A stretch of 64,000 nucleotides of DNA from Acidobacteriota bacterium (lineage in GTDB: Bacteria > Acidobacteriota > Blastocatellia > UBA7656), in NCBI GenBank assembly GCA_016201275.1, contig JACQDB010000036.1:85751-149750 (forward strand), written 5' to 3'. The notes below the pieces were generated by a model, which had not been told where the DNA came from, did not search any database, and worked only from the letters and a program-made list of their open reading frames with translations. The position numbers were made by a program, and so were the translations under genes. Shown here one piece after another: positions 26,805 through 35,279 of the stretch (position 1 is the first letter of the stretch; every line of letters starts with the position of its first letter).

Positions 26805-27659
26805 ATGGCCTGGTTTAGACGAAAACAGAATCCGCAAGCGCCCACGCCAAATGAACAGCGCACGGTAAAGACCGAAGGCTTGTTTGCCAAATGTGATGGC
26901 TGTGGGCAATCGCTGTTTATCAAAGAACTCGAAGACAATCTGCACGTCTGCCCCAAGTGCAATCATCATAATCGCATCAGCGCCGTGGACCGGCTGCATT
27001 TGATTTTCGATGACGAAGCGTGGGTGGAGTGGGACGCCAATCTGGCCTCGAATGACCCGTTGAATTTTTTCGATAAAAAATCTTACGCCGAACGCTTGCA
27101 AGCCATGCAGGAAAGCACAGGCTTACTTGATGCTCTCATCACTGGCGAAGGCCAGGTCGGCGGTTATCCAACGATAATCTGTTCGATAGAGTTGGCCTTT
27201 GTTGGCGGCTCTATAGGCTCTGTGGTTGGCGAAAAGATTTCGCGGGCGATTGAACGCGCACTGGATAAGCGCGCCGCTTTGCTTATCTTTTCGGCATCGG
27301 GTGGAATGCGTATGCAGGAAGGCGTGATGTCGTTGATGCAGATGGCCAAGATTTCCGCCGGGCTGGCGCGTTTGGATGAACAGGGGCTGCCGTTTATTTC
27401 GGTGCTGACCGATCCGACCACCGGCGGCGTCACCGCGAGTTTCGCCATGCTCGGCGATTTGAACATCGCCGAACCCGGCGCGCAAATTGGTTTTGCCGGG
27501 CCCAGAGTCATCGAGCAGACCATCCGTCAGAAACTCCCCGAAGGTTTTCAACGCTCCGAATTTTTGCTCGAACACGGAATGCTGGACGCCGTAGTGGAAC
27601 GCAAAGACTTGAAGAAGTTTATCATCAGCGCGCTCGATTTCATGTTGAAAAAGCCATAA
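26805..27659 (+). CDS. accD: Acetyl-CoA carboxylase carboxyltransferase subunit beta
   Basis: Beta subunit of the carboxyltransferase that makes malonyl-CoA for fatty-acid synthesis. 284 residues. The N-terminal zinc ribbon is CDGCGQSLF with CPKCNHH, and the crotonase-type core contains SASGGMRMQEGVMSLMQMAK and LTDPTTGGVTASFAMLGD. It is followed by folC, an arrangement common in many bacteria. Confidence 0.97.
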   Translation: MAWFRRKQNPQAPTPNEQRTVKTEGLFAKCDGCGQSLFIKELEDNLHVCPKCNHHNRISAVDRLHLIFDDEAWVEWDANLASNDPLNFFDKKSYAERLQAMQESTGLLDALITGEGQVGGYPTIICSIELAFVGGSIGSVVGEKISRAIERALDKRAALLIFSASGGMRMQEGVMSLMQMAKISAGLARLDEQGLPFISVLTDPTTGGVTASFAMLGDLNIAEPGAQIGFAGPRVIEQTIRQKLPEGFQRSEFLLEHGMLDAVVERKDLKKFIISALDFMLKKP

Positions 27660-27738
27660 CGCTTGAGCGCAAACTTGAGGAAGGACTGGCGCGTTAATGG
27701 GGTTTTCGGTGGGCTGAAAACGGTTTACCATTTTGCTG

Positions 27739-29064
27739 ATGAATTACAACGAAGCTTTATCCTATCTTCTGGGCTTGGGCCACGAAGTGCTTGCCGCAAA
27801 ATTCCGCCTCGAAAATATTCAGACGCTGCTGGAAGCGCTGGGCAATCCGCAACATTATTTTCACTCTCTATTGATTGCCGGAACCAATGGCAAAGGTTCG
27901 GTGGCGGCCATGCTGGATGCGGTGTTGCGCGAAGCCGGATTGCGAAGTGGGCTTTATACCTCGCCGCATCTGGTCCGTATAGAAGAGCGTATGCGGGTTG
28001 GCGGCGAGATGATTTCGCCTGATGAATTTGCCCGCTGCGCGACCTTGATTCGCCACACCGCCGAGCGCTTGGTCGCAGAGAAACGCTTGACCACGGTGCC
28101 GACATTTTTCGAGCAGGTGACGGCCATCGCGCTACACCATTTCAAAGAAAGCGGCGTCGAACTTGCGGTCTTGGAGGTAGGGCTTGGCGGCAGACTCGAT
28201 GCCACCAATGCGGTGGAGCGCCTGCTGGCGATTGTCACGCCGATTGCTTTCGATCACCAAAATATTTTGGGCAACACTATCGCCGAAATCGCCGCCGAAA
28301 AAGCTGCCATCATTCAAGGCCAGGTGAAAACGGTTCTGGCGCGACAGGCATATCAGGAGGCGGAAGAGGTTTTACGCAAACGCTGCGACGCGGTTGGCGT
28401 GACGCCCGTATGGGTTAAGCCGCCGGTCAATCTTCGATTGACGGAGTTTGGCAAACCGATGTTTGAATATCATTCGACCAAGGCAAGCGCTTATAAAGTA
28501 AAGTGCGGATTGCGCGGTCGTCATCAAGCCGACAATGCGGTGACGGTGATTGAAGCGTGCGAAACGCTTTCGCAGTTGGGTTATTCGATCACGCGCTCGG
28601 CGATAGTTGCAGGGCTAGAAAAAGTTGCGTGGGCAGGGCGTTTGGAAGTCATCAACCGCGAGCCGCTGTGGTTGTTGGATGGCGCGCACAACTGCGCTGG
28701 CGCGACAGTCTTGAAAGAGTTTTTACAGGAAAACTGGTCAGGCCACATCACCTTGATTCTGGCAGTGATGCGCGACAAAGATGTTCAAGGCATCGCTGCC
28801 GAACTGTTTCCACTGGCGGCGCGGATTATTTTTACGCAGGTGGATGAATGGCGCGGCGCTTCCTTTGCAGAGGTGACGGCGAAGTTATCGGCGAGCAATC
28901 AAGCCATCCATTTTGCTGAGGGTGTCGAGGCGGCACTTGATGAAGCCAACGCCTTGACGCCCGTTGATGGCTTGATTGTGGTCGCCGGTTCTTTGTACCT
29001 TGTAGGCGCAGTGAAAAAAATTTTGCAGAGCGATCAACACCAAACGAAAAGCGAGAACCGATAA
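27739..29064 (+). CDS. folC: Folylpolyglutamate synthase/dihydrofolate synthase
   Basis: Mur-ligase-type ATP enzyme adding glutamate to dihydropteroate and to folates. 441 residues from the ATG at 27739 (a TTG at 27733 is also in frame). The P-loop is IAGTNGKGSVAAML, TSPHLVRIEERMRV is the folate-site signature, and LLDGAHN lies in the C-terminal domain. It follows accD at about 80 nt and precedes the NUDIX gene by 9 nt, suggesting one transcript. Confidence 0.96.
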   Translation: MNYNEALSYLLGLGHEVLAAKFRLENIQTLLEALGNPQHYFHSLLIAGTNGKGSVAAMLDAVLREAGLRSGLYTSPHLVRIEERMRVGGEMISPDEFARCATLIRHTAERLVAEKRLTTVPTFFEQVTAIALHHFKESGVELAVLEVGLGGRLDATNAVERLLAIVTPIAFDHQNILGNTIAEIAAEKAAIIQGQVKTVLARQAYQEAEEVLRKRCDAVGVTPVWVKPPVNLRLTEFGKPMFEYHSTKASAYKVKCGLRGRHQADNAVTVIEACETLSQLGYSITRSAIVAGLEKVAWAGRLEVINREPLWLLDGAHNCAGATVLKEFLQENWSGHITLILAVMRDKDVQGIAAELFPLAARIIFTQVDEWRGASFAEVTAKLSASNQAIHFAEGVEAALDEANALTPVDGLIVVAGSLYLVGAVKKILQSDQHQTKSENR

Positions 29065-29073
29065 CGAATCCTC

Positions 29074-29601
29074 ATGGCTCATGAATTACTCAATCGAAAT
29101 TATGTCTTGCGCGGCAGGGTCATAGAAGTTTCCCTCAGCACTTATAACACCGCTGCGAAGGGTGAAGCGACGCTGGAAATCGTCCATCACAACGGCGGTG
29201 CAGGAGCTTTGCCGTTGTTTGCTGATGGCACGGTGGCGCTGGTGCGGCAGTGGCGTTATGCGATCAACCGATATTCCCTGGAGATTGCCGCAGGGCGAAT
29301 CGAAGCCGGGCAAACGCCCGTACAGGCGGCGGCGCGTGAGCTTGAAGAAGAGGTTGGCTATCGCGCCGGAGAGCTTCACCAGGTCAGCGAGTTTTTAGTT
29401 GCGCCGGGTTATTGCGAAGAGCGAATTTACACTTATCTTGCAACTGACTTGGAAAAATGCGAACAGCATCTTGATGACGATGAGGAGATCGAAGTGGTGC
29501 GAATGCCTTTTGAAGAGGCGCTGGCATTGGTGCAATCCGGCGACATAGACGACGCCAAAAGCATCATCACTTTGTTGACCGTTGCGAAGATGAAGTTGTA
29601 A
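29074..29601 (+). CDS. NUDIX hydrolase (ADP-ribose pyrophosphatase-like)
   Basis: 175 residues. The NUDIX box reads GRIEAGQTPVQAAARELEEE followed by VGY; the catalytic REL-EE-x-G core is intact, but the first box glutamate is replaced by Gln. The N-terminal beta strands and the AAGRIEAG context fit ADP-ribose pyrophosphatases, which split ADP-ribose to AMP and ribose 5-phosphate. It starts 9 nt after folC. Confidence 0.88.
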   Translation: MAHELLNRNYVLRGRVIEVSLSTYNTAAKGEATLEIVHHNGGAGALPLFADGTVALVRQWRYAINRYSLEIAAGRIEAGQTPVQAAARELEEEVGYRAGELHQVSEFLVAPGYCEERIYTYLATDLEKCEQHLDDDEEIEVVRMPFEEALALVQSGDIDDAKSIITLLTVAKMKL

Positions 29602-29640
29602 CTTTGGCTCAAGGCAAATAAGTTTTATGCGGAGGCAAGC

Positions 29641-30288
29641 ATGAGCGCATTACGGAAAGAGAAACTCTACACCCCTGAACAATATCTTGAGCTTGAACGA
29701 GCAGCAGAGGAACGGCACGAATATCTTGATGGACAAATTTATCTGATGTCCGGCGGCAGCCCTAAACACAGCACGATTTGTGTAAATGTATCCGGCGAAT
29801 TGCGCTTTCAACTTAAAGGCAAGCCCTGCCAAGTTTTTGAAGCCAATATGAAAGTCGGAACATCAACCTCAAGTCTTTTTTCATACCCTGATGTTTCGGT
29901 GGTTTGTGGCGAACCGGCGATTCACGACAAGCATCGAGATGTTCTCACCAACCCCAAGGTGATTATTGAAGTGCTTTCGCCTTCGACGGAACGCTTTGAC
30001 CGAGGCAAGAAATTCGCACGCTACCAACGCTTTGACTCCTTCACCGATTACGTTTTAATCGCCCAAGATGAACCGCGTGTCGAACACTTCGCCAGACAAG
30101 CAAACGGCACTTGGGTTTTAACGGTCGCAACCACTTTGAAGAGCAAAATACAGATCGCTTCGATTGCTTGTGCGCTGCAACTTGCCGAGGTCTATGACCG
30201 CATCGAATTCGCGGAAGAGCCGCCCGTCAAAAAAAGCGCGAAGACTGCAAAACCAAAAAAGACCAATAAACAAAGGGCGAAAGCATAA
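29641..30288 (+). CDS. Uma2-family (DUF820) putative endonuclease
   Basis: 215 residues. YTPEQYLELERAAEERHEYL and DGQIYLMSGGSPKHS mark the Uma2 N-terminus; YPDVSVVCG and NPKVIIEVLSPSTERFDRG give the PD-(D/E)XK active-site residues (Asp, then E-x-L). The C-terminus is a Lys-rich tail (KKSAKTAKPKKTNKQ). The family is abundant in Cyanobacteria and Acidobacteriota, and its biological target is not established. AGGC lies upstream of the ATG. Confidence 0.88.
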   Translation: MSALRKEKLYTPEQYLELERAAEERHEYLDGQIYLMSGGSPKHSTICVNVSGELRFQLKGKPCQVFEANMKVGTSTSSLFSYPDVSVVCGEPAIHDKHRDVLTNPKVIIEVLSPSTERFDRGKKFARYQRFDSFTDYVLIAQDEPRVEHFARQANGTWVLTVATTLKSKIQIASIACALQLAEVYDRIEFAEEPPVKKSAKTAKPKKTNKQRAKA

Positions 30289-30293
30289 CCTCT

Positions 30294-31070
30294 GTGAAAA
30301 TTCTCAAGACCATACTGGTTTATCTCTGGTCGCCGTTTGCCAATCTGTTGTGGTACGCGCACACCGTGATTATGGCGACGCTGTCGCTGGTGCTTTGGCC
30401 GTTGGACAAGAGCGGCGAGATGCAACATTGGTGCGCGCGCTGGTGGTGCCGATTGATTGCCTGGAGCATCTTTGCCGACATCCATGTTCACGGCGTCGAA
30501 AAATTATCAGCCCAACAGAACTATGTTTATATGGCGAACCACGCAAGCTTGATAGACACGCCCGCCTTGTTCGCTTACCTGCCGTATCAATTTCGCATCA
30601 TGGCGAAAAAGCACCTTTTCTATATTCCCTTTATGGGCTGGCATCTATGGACGGCGGGAAATTTTCCTATTGATCAAAGCGATGCGCGTAAGACGGCGCG
30701 CAGTTTGAAAGCGGTGATTGAAGGCATACGCGCAGGGAAATCGCTGGCGGTCTTTCCCGAAGGGACGCGCTCGCCGGATGGTCAGTTGCAGGAGTTTAAG
30801 CAAGGGGCATTCAAAATCGCTATGCGAGCAGGGGTGCCGATAGTGCCGGTGACGATTATCGGCACGAGTAAGTTATTGCCGAAAGGCTCGCTTGCGCCGC
30901 GCCCCGGCAGAGTAGATGTCGTGATTGGCACGCCGATAGAGACGCGCCAATACCATGAAAAACAGCTCTCCGAATTAATCGCCGCCACGCGCCAAGTGAT
31001 TGAAGCCACCTTGCAGGCCGGATGGTCAGACCAGAAATTGACCGGCGCAGTGGTAGTCGAAGACAAATAG
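30294..31070 (+). CDS. plsC: 1-acyl-sn-glycerol-3-phosphate acyltransferase
   Basis: Adds the second acyl chain to lysophosphatidic acid in phospholipid synthesis. 258 residues, GTG start five bases after the Uma2 stop. The catalytic NHASLIDTP (HX4D) and the FPEGTRSPDG substrate-binding motif are both present, after one or two N-terminal hydrophobic segments (residues 5-45). Confidence 0.93.
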   Translation: MKILKTILVYLWSPFANLLWYAHTVIMATLSLVLWPLDKSGEMQHWCARWWCRLIAWSIFADIHVHGVEKLSAQQNYVYMANHASLIDTPALFAYLPYQFRIMAKKHLFYIPFMGWHLWTAGNFPIDQSDARKTARSLKAVIEGIRAGKSLAVFPEGTRSPDGQLQEFKQGAFKIAMRAGVPIVPVTIIGTSKLLPKGSLAPRPGRVDVVIGTPIETRQYHEKQLSELIAATRQVIEATLQAGWSDQKLTGAVVVEDK

Positions 31071-31110
31071 TCTCGCCTGCCTTGTTAGCGTAAGCTAGAA
31101 TGAAATTCTT

Positions 31111-32022
31111 ATGAACGAAACACCAAACCTGCCGCCGGACTACGACGCTAATGCTCAACCGAGTCATTGGGGGGTGGTCACCGATCAACCTGTTGCACCC
31201 ATGAATACTGAGTTTCCGCCACCGCATAGCTATTACGCTCAACCCTTCGGGGACGCCCGCCTTGACCCCGATCAACCGCGTTGGGGTGTCTTGGGCGGCT
31301 TGGGCGTGTGGATTTCGAGTGTAGCGGCGCTGGTCATCGTTCCTTCCATAGCGGTGGTTGCTTGGTATTTTATTGAGCAGATTCGCGGCGCAAATGTTCC
31401 TCTGACCGCCGATGAAATCGCTCGTTGGGCAATGACGCCAAGATTAATTCTGGTTCAAATCGTTTCCAGTATTGGCGCGCATCTGGTGACGCTGGCGATC
31501 TGTTGGGCAGTGGCGACCGGCATGGGAAAACGCCCGTTGAGCGAGGCTATTGGTTGGCAGTGGGAAGGGCCTTCGCCGATAGCTAAAATCGGCATCGTCA
31601 TCGGCGTTGTTGTGCTGTCCATTGCGGTGATGAGTTTGTTGCCGCGCCTTCTTCCCGATTCTAAAGAGACCCCATTTTCGCAAATATTGAAAGCCTCGAA
31701 AGCGGTGCGCTATGTCGTCGCTTTTCTGGCGGTCTTTACTGCGCCGTTGGTCGAAGAGTTCGTTTACAGAGGCTTGCTGTATTCGCCTTTGCGAAAAGCC
31801 ATAGGCATGGCGGGCGCGGTATCAACGGCGACGATTCTGTTTGCGTTAGTTCACGTTCCGCAATACTGGGGAGCCTGGGCGTCGTTGACCGGCTTGCTGT
31901 TGTTGAGTTTTAGCTTGACGGTCATTCGCGCCAAAACTAAATCTATCTTCCCTTGCGTGATGATTCATATGCTGTTCAATTTGGTGGGCGCTATCGGCAT
32001 TATTCTGGGTTCAGATGGTTGA
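31111..32022 (+). CDS. CPBP-family intramembrane metalloprotease
   Basis: 303 residues. A proline-rich soluble N-terminus of about 65 residues precedes about seven membrane helices. The protease motifs are EEFVYRGLLYSPL (EExxxR), FALVHVPQ (FxxxH) and the late MIHMLFN. Relatives include Rce1-type CAAX proteases and bacteriocin self-immunity proteins. The substrate is unknown. Confidence 0.9.
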   Translation: MNETPNLPPDYDANAQPSHWGVVTDQPVAPMNTEFPPPHSYYAQPFGDARLDPDQPRWGVLGGLGVWISSVAALVIVPSIAVVAWYFIEQIRGANVPLTADEIARWAMTPRLILVQIVSSIGAHLVTLAICWAVATGMGKRPLSEAIGWQWEGPSPIAKIGIVIGVVVLSIAVMSLLPRLLPDSKETPFSQILKASKAVRYVVAFLAVFTAPLVEEFVYRGLLYSPLRKAIGMAGAVSTATILFALVHVPQYWGAWASLTGLLLLSFSLTVIRAKTKSIFPCVMIHMLFNLVGAIGIILGSDG

Positions 32023-32664
32023 TTACAGCAACCATAAATTTTTGTTGGCGAAATAATCCGGCGATTGCTGCGGGTGCTCTTTGTGAAAAGCTAAATAACG
32101 CCGCAGACTTTTTTGATACCGCGCCTCCGAGCCGCGAATCTGCTTGTGCGGAATCTCTTGTAAATAGCGCTCTACTTTCCAAACATTTTTTTCCGACAAG
32201 CGCCAGTCATAATTGCCAAGGGCGCGCAAATCCGCAACCGCATAGCCGGTGATGCGTCCGCTCTTATCAATGTAGGCATCGTAATAACTCATCACCAGAT
32301 CACGCGCCGTGCGAAAGACCGGCTTGCGCCCGTGCAAGCCTATGTCACGCGACCGCGCCAACGCGCCATAAAGTCCTCGCTGACGAAAGACGAACAGCAC
32401 ATGATCGAGTTGATCTTGCGATTCAATGCTAATCAATAAAGGTGGATAACCATGTTGTTCAAGGATGACAGCGGCGGCAATCGCGCCTTCCAGACAGTGT
32501 GCATGGTGATGACGAACGACGCCGCGAAAAGATAAACAGGTGGGCTTTTCGCGCTCACGATTGTAGGGCAGGGAAGAGAGAAATTTTTGCGCCTGTTGCG
32601 GCGACGTATGGGCTTGAATGATGCGCCATTCGGTTTCGCTGAACTCTGCTTTGCTCGGCTTCAT
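32023..32664 (-). CDS. Transglutaminase-like putative cysteine protein
   Basis: 213 residues from the ATG at 32664 (longer open frames reach 32808 but lie within the neighbouring gene). Cys in HHHAHCLEGAIAAAV, His in DQLDHVLFVF and Asp in RSRDIGLHG are spaced like a transglutaminase-type Cys-His-Asp triad, so it may be a peptidase or amidase-type enzyme. I do not recognise a named family. It begins about 20 nt after the membrane glycosyltransferase gene on the same strand. Confidence 0.65.
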   Translation of the reverse strand: MKPSKAEFSETEWRIIQAHTSPQQAQKFLSSLPYNREREKPTCLSFRGVVRHHHAHCLEGAIAAAVILEQHGYPPLLISIESQDQLDHVLFVFRQRGLYGALARSRDIGLHGRKPVFRTARDLVMSYYDAYIDKSGRITGYAVADLRALGNYDWRLSEKNVWKVERYLQEIPHKQIRGSEARYQKSLRRYLAFHKEHPQQSPDYFANKNLWLL

Positions 32665-32684
32665 GTTTTTTTCGTGAACCGGGG

Positions 32685-34487
32685 TTATTGATTGCGTCTG
32701 TACAACACCGCTTCGGCGTCTTCCAGCGGAATGGGAAAGGCTGCCACTTTGGTGAATTGACCGCTCTGCACGATGCTTGCCGCTGTGCGTTCGAGCGGCG
32801 CAAGCCATTCGGCATGACTTAAGCCGGTGCGGATTAATAAATAATCAACTCCGGCGAGACGGTCTTTTGAACTTTCCGCTGTCAACCAATCTATCTTGAT
32901 GCGCGCCGGAGCGCCGCGCTCTTTCGCCGCCAACCGCGCATACAACGCCAGCGTCGAAGGGTTCAACTGCGGCAGGTTGACGACGCTGCCCAACACCGGA
33001 GTTTCGGCATCGTCATATGCTTTATAGGTCGTCGGCGAAACGGTCTCGTCAGCCGTTGGCGGTGGGTTCGCGTGGGCCTGGCGCGCCGTTTGATTGGGCA
33101 GCGTCGGTTGATAGGCTTGCCAATCCAGATCAACGGCTTGAATGATTTGCGGCACTGCCCAATCCGACGGCAGAGGCTTGTGGTCAAAGCCGAAATAGTT
33201 TCTCGCAAAGACCATCCAGCGAAAACGCGGCGAGTCTATGTAGTAGCCCTGACCTTCGGCAGGCCATTGCGAATTGCCGAAACTGATCAGGCACCAAACC
33301 GTGAGAAGGGCTACAGGAGCCAGTTTCAGGGCGCGGCGAAATTTATTGGCTGACGCGAAATTGATTCTGCCTATCCAGCACACCGACAAAATGGCGACGG
33401 CTGGCAAGACCGGCACGGTGTAGCGCAAATCTTTGTTGGCAATCATGGTGAATGCGCCCAGACCGCTCAAGAGCCAGAGGTAAAGCATACGGCTCTGTTG
33501 GCGGCGCTGTATCAACGAATAGATCAAACCGACGACAAACAGCAGGCCGAAAATCAATTGCGTTTGTGGGCTGATGATACCGTGGGCGTAATATAGATTG
33601 GACATGATGCTGTAGAGCGGCGCTTCGTTTTCGTTGATGGCGGCGGCTTTGTTGACTTGATAAATTTCAATCACTTCGTGCCGATGCGGCCAATACCAGA
33701 TCGCCGAAATGCCGAGGACGAGAAGTCCGGCAAGCGCCAGATTGGCTAGCGCTTTTGGACGACGCGACCACAAGACGCGCACGCTGACATAAACAGCCGG
33801 AAGCAGAAAAAAGAAAGCAAAGGTCTGTTTGGTCAGCATCCCCAATCCGGCGACTACGCCAAACCACAAGGCGTCCTGCCAACGAGCAAAATCATCGGCC
33901 TTGATGAGCAGCGCGAAACTGGCAGCGACCAGCGCCATCAACGGATAATCGAGGAAGCCATCGTGCAGCAACCACGCCGAAAAATGATACGAAGAGGCCA
34001 ACAACGCGGCTAACACACTCATCGTTATTATGGCCGGGTTGGCGTTGGTTTTTACGGTTGGATTGTTTTCAGAGGCTGGCGATGGTTCTGCTGATAAAGA
34101 AATTTCTTTGCCTGCCGTTGGTAGCGTATCGTCCGAATATAATTTTCGACAGAGCCAGTTTACCGAAACCAGCAAGACCGCAAGCGAAATGAAATTTGCT
34201 CCGATGCCAGTTAGCCGCGAAGGATGGAAGAGCAGAAAAATTGCCGCCGTGACCAGATGCACGAAGGGCGCGTAATAATGCGGCTCGACAAAAAATTCCT
34301 GCGCGAAACCTTTGAGGCTGCCTCTGGCCAGCGGCGCATAATAATCATAGCCAGCGCTGAGATGATCGGCAGGGTCCCAGGCCGGAGGCGTTTTATCCTT
34401 CAATGTCCAAAGGACAGTTGAACAACTGTAGGCGAAGAAGATAAAGACCAGCGCCAGCTTTCCAATGTGAGGTTTGAGTTTATTCAC
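32685..34487 (-). CDS. Membrane glycosyltransferase (ArnT/GT39-like)
   Basis: 600 residues with about ten to twelve membrane helices. The first periplasmic loop has AWDPADHLSAGYDYY, with the acidic residue expected of GT-C enzymes that use lipid-linked sugars. The middle loop after residue 105 is hydrophilic, and the last 200 residues form an extracytoplasmic domain. It probably glycosylates an envelope lipid or protein; donor and acceptor are unknown. Confidence 0.75.
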   Translation of the reverse strand: MNKLKPHIGKLALVFIFFAYSCSTVLWTLKDKTPPAWDPADHLSAGYDYYAPLARGSLKGFAQEFFVEPHYYAPFVHLVTAAIFLLFHPSRLTGIGANFISLAVLLVSVNWLCRKLYSDDTLPTAGKEISLSAEPSPASENNPTVKTNANPAIITMSVLAALLASSYHFSAWLLHDGFLDYPLMALVAASFALLIKADDFARWQDALWFGVVAGLGMLTKQTFAFFFLLPAVYVSVRVLWSRRPKALANLALAGLLVLGISAIWYWPHRHEVIEIYQVNKAAAINENEAPLYSIMSNLYYAHGIISPQTQLIFGLLFVVGLIYSLIQRRQQSRMLYLWLLSGLGAFTMIANKDLRYTVPVLPAVAILSVCWIGRINFASANKFRRALKLAPVALLTVWCLISFGNSQWPAEGQGYYIDSPRFRWMVFARNYFGFDHKPLPSDWAVPQIIQAVDLDWQAYQPTLPNQTARQAHANPPPTADETVSPTTYKAYDDAETPVLGSVVNLPQLNPSTLALYARLAAKERGAPARIKIDWLTAESSKDRLAGVDYLLIRTGLSHAEWLAPLERTAASIVQSGQFTKVAAFPIPLEDAEAVLYRRNQ

Positions 34488-34689
34488 GACAGCGGCTGAT
34501 TATATGAAGGCCAAATGAAATTGGCAAATTTGCCAAAAGAAATCGGCGAATTTGCAAAAAGAAATTCGCAAGGCGTTTGCCTTGCACGGAAAAAAATTGC
34601 ACTCCCAACCCCCTGGTCTTGCATAATCGCAATTGGTTGGGCTGCTCTCGAAAAAATAGTTGCAGAAATCTCGGTTCCCCAAAGCTCGG

Positions 34690-35043
34690 TTACTGGCTCG
34701 CCTGTTTGATAGCTGTTTGCAGCGCCTCTACGGTGATCTCGAAATGCGAAGCGTTCCAGATTTCGCGCCCATCGCGCACCAGTATGGCTTGCGGTGTTTC
34801 GTGGCGCACGCCTAAACGCTGCGCGACTTCATTCGACAAAGGGCGGGCGTTCTGTACGGTAATCAGATGATAGCTGGCGCGTGGATCGGCGTTTTCCAGA
34901 TAGGCTTGAAATTGTTTGAAGCCGCGTCCGCTGATGGGACAACTATTACTGTGTTTGAAAATTAATACCGGACGATGGGTTGAATCTTCTAAGACCTGCT
35001 GCAAGTCTTGCAGACTGTGCAACTCTTGTAGGTTATTACTCAC
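34690..35043 (-). CDS. YtxJ/bacilliredoxin-like protein
   Basis: 117 residues from a GTG at 35043 preceded by GGAGGAG, a strong ribosome-binding site that settles the start. Thioredoxin fold with a single active-site cysteine, FKHSNSCPISGRGF, typical of YtxJ (DUF2847). Firmicute relatives remove bacillithiol from proteins; the protein here suggests a similar low-molecular-weight thiol in this organism, which is an inference. Confidence 0.88.
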   Translation of the reverse strand: MSNNLQELHSLQDLQQVLEDSTHRPVLIFKHSNSCPISGRGFKQFQAYLENADPRASYHLITVQNARPLSNEVAQRLGVRHETPQAILVRDGREIWNASHFEITVEALQTAIKQASQ

Positions 35044-35279
35044 GGCTCTCCTCCAAAATGGTTGAACAACAATATCGCAAACCCGTCGTGACCTTTGCAA
35101 GGTTTCGGAGGATAATTCAGCGGCAGAATTTTTTTGCTGCTTGGGCTACGAAACGGTTTGGAAAAACATCACAGCCGGTGTACTGAAAAAGGTGGGGTGT
35201 GCGTGCAGCGCCGGTCGCCAAGGTCGGCCAACACCCGACCGCCTTGGTTTCGGCTCAAATTTTTAACGGAGTTCAAACT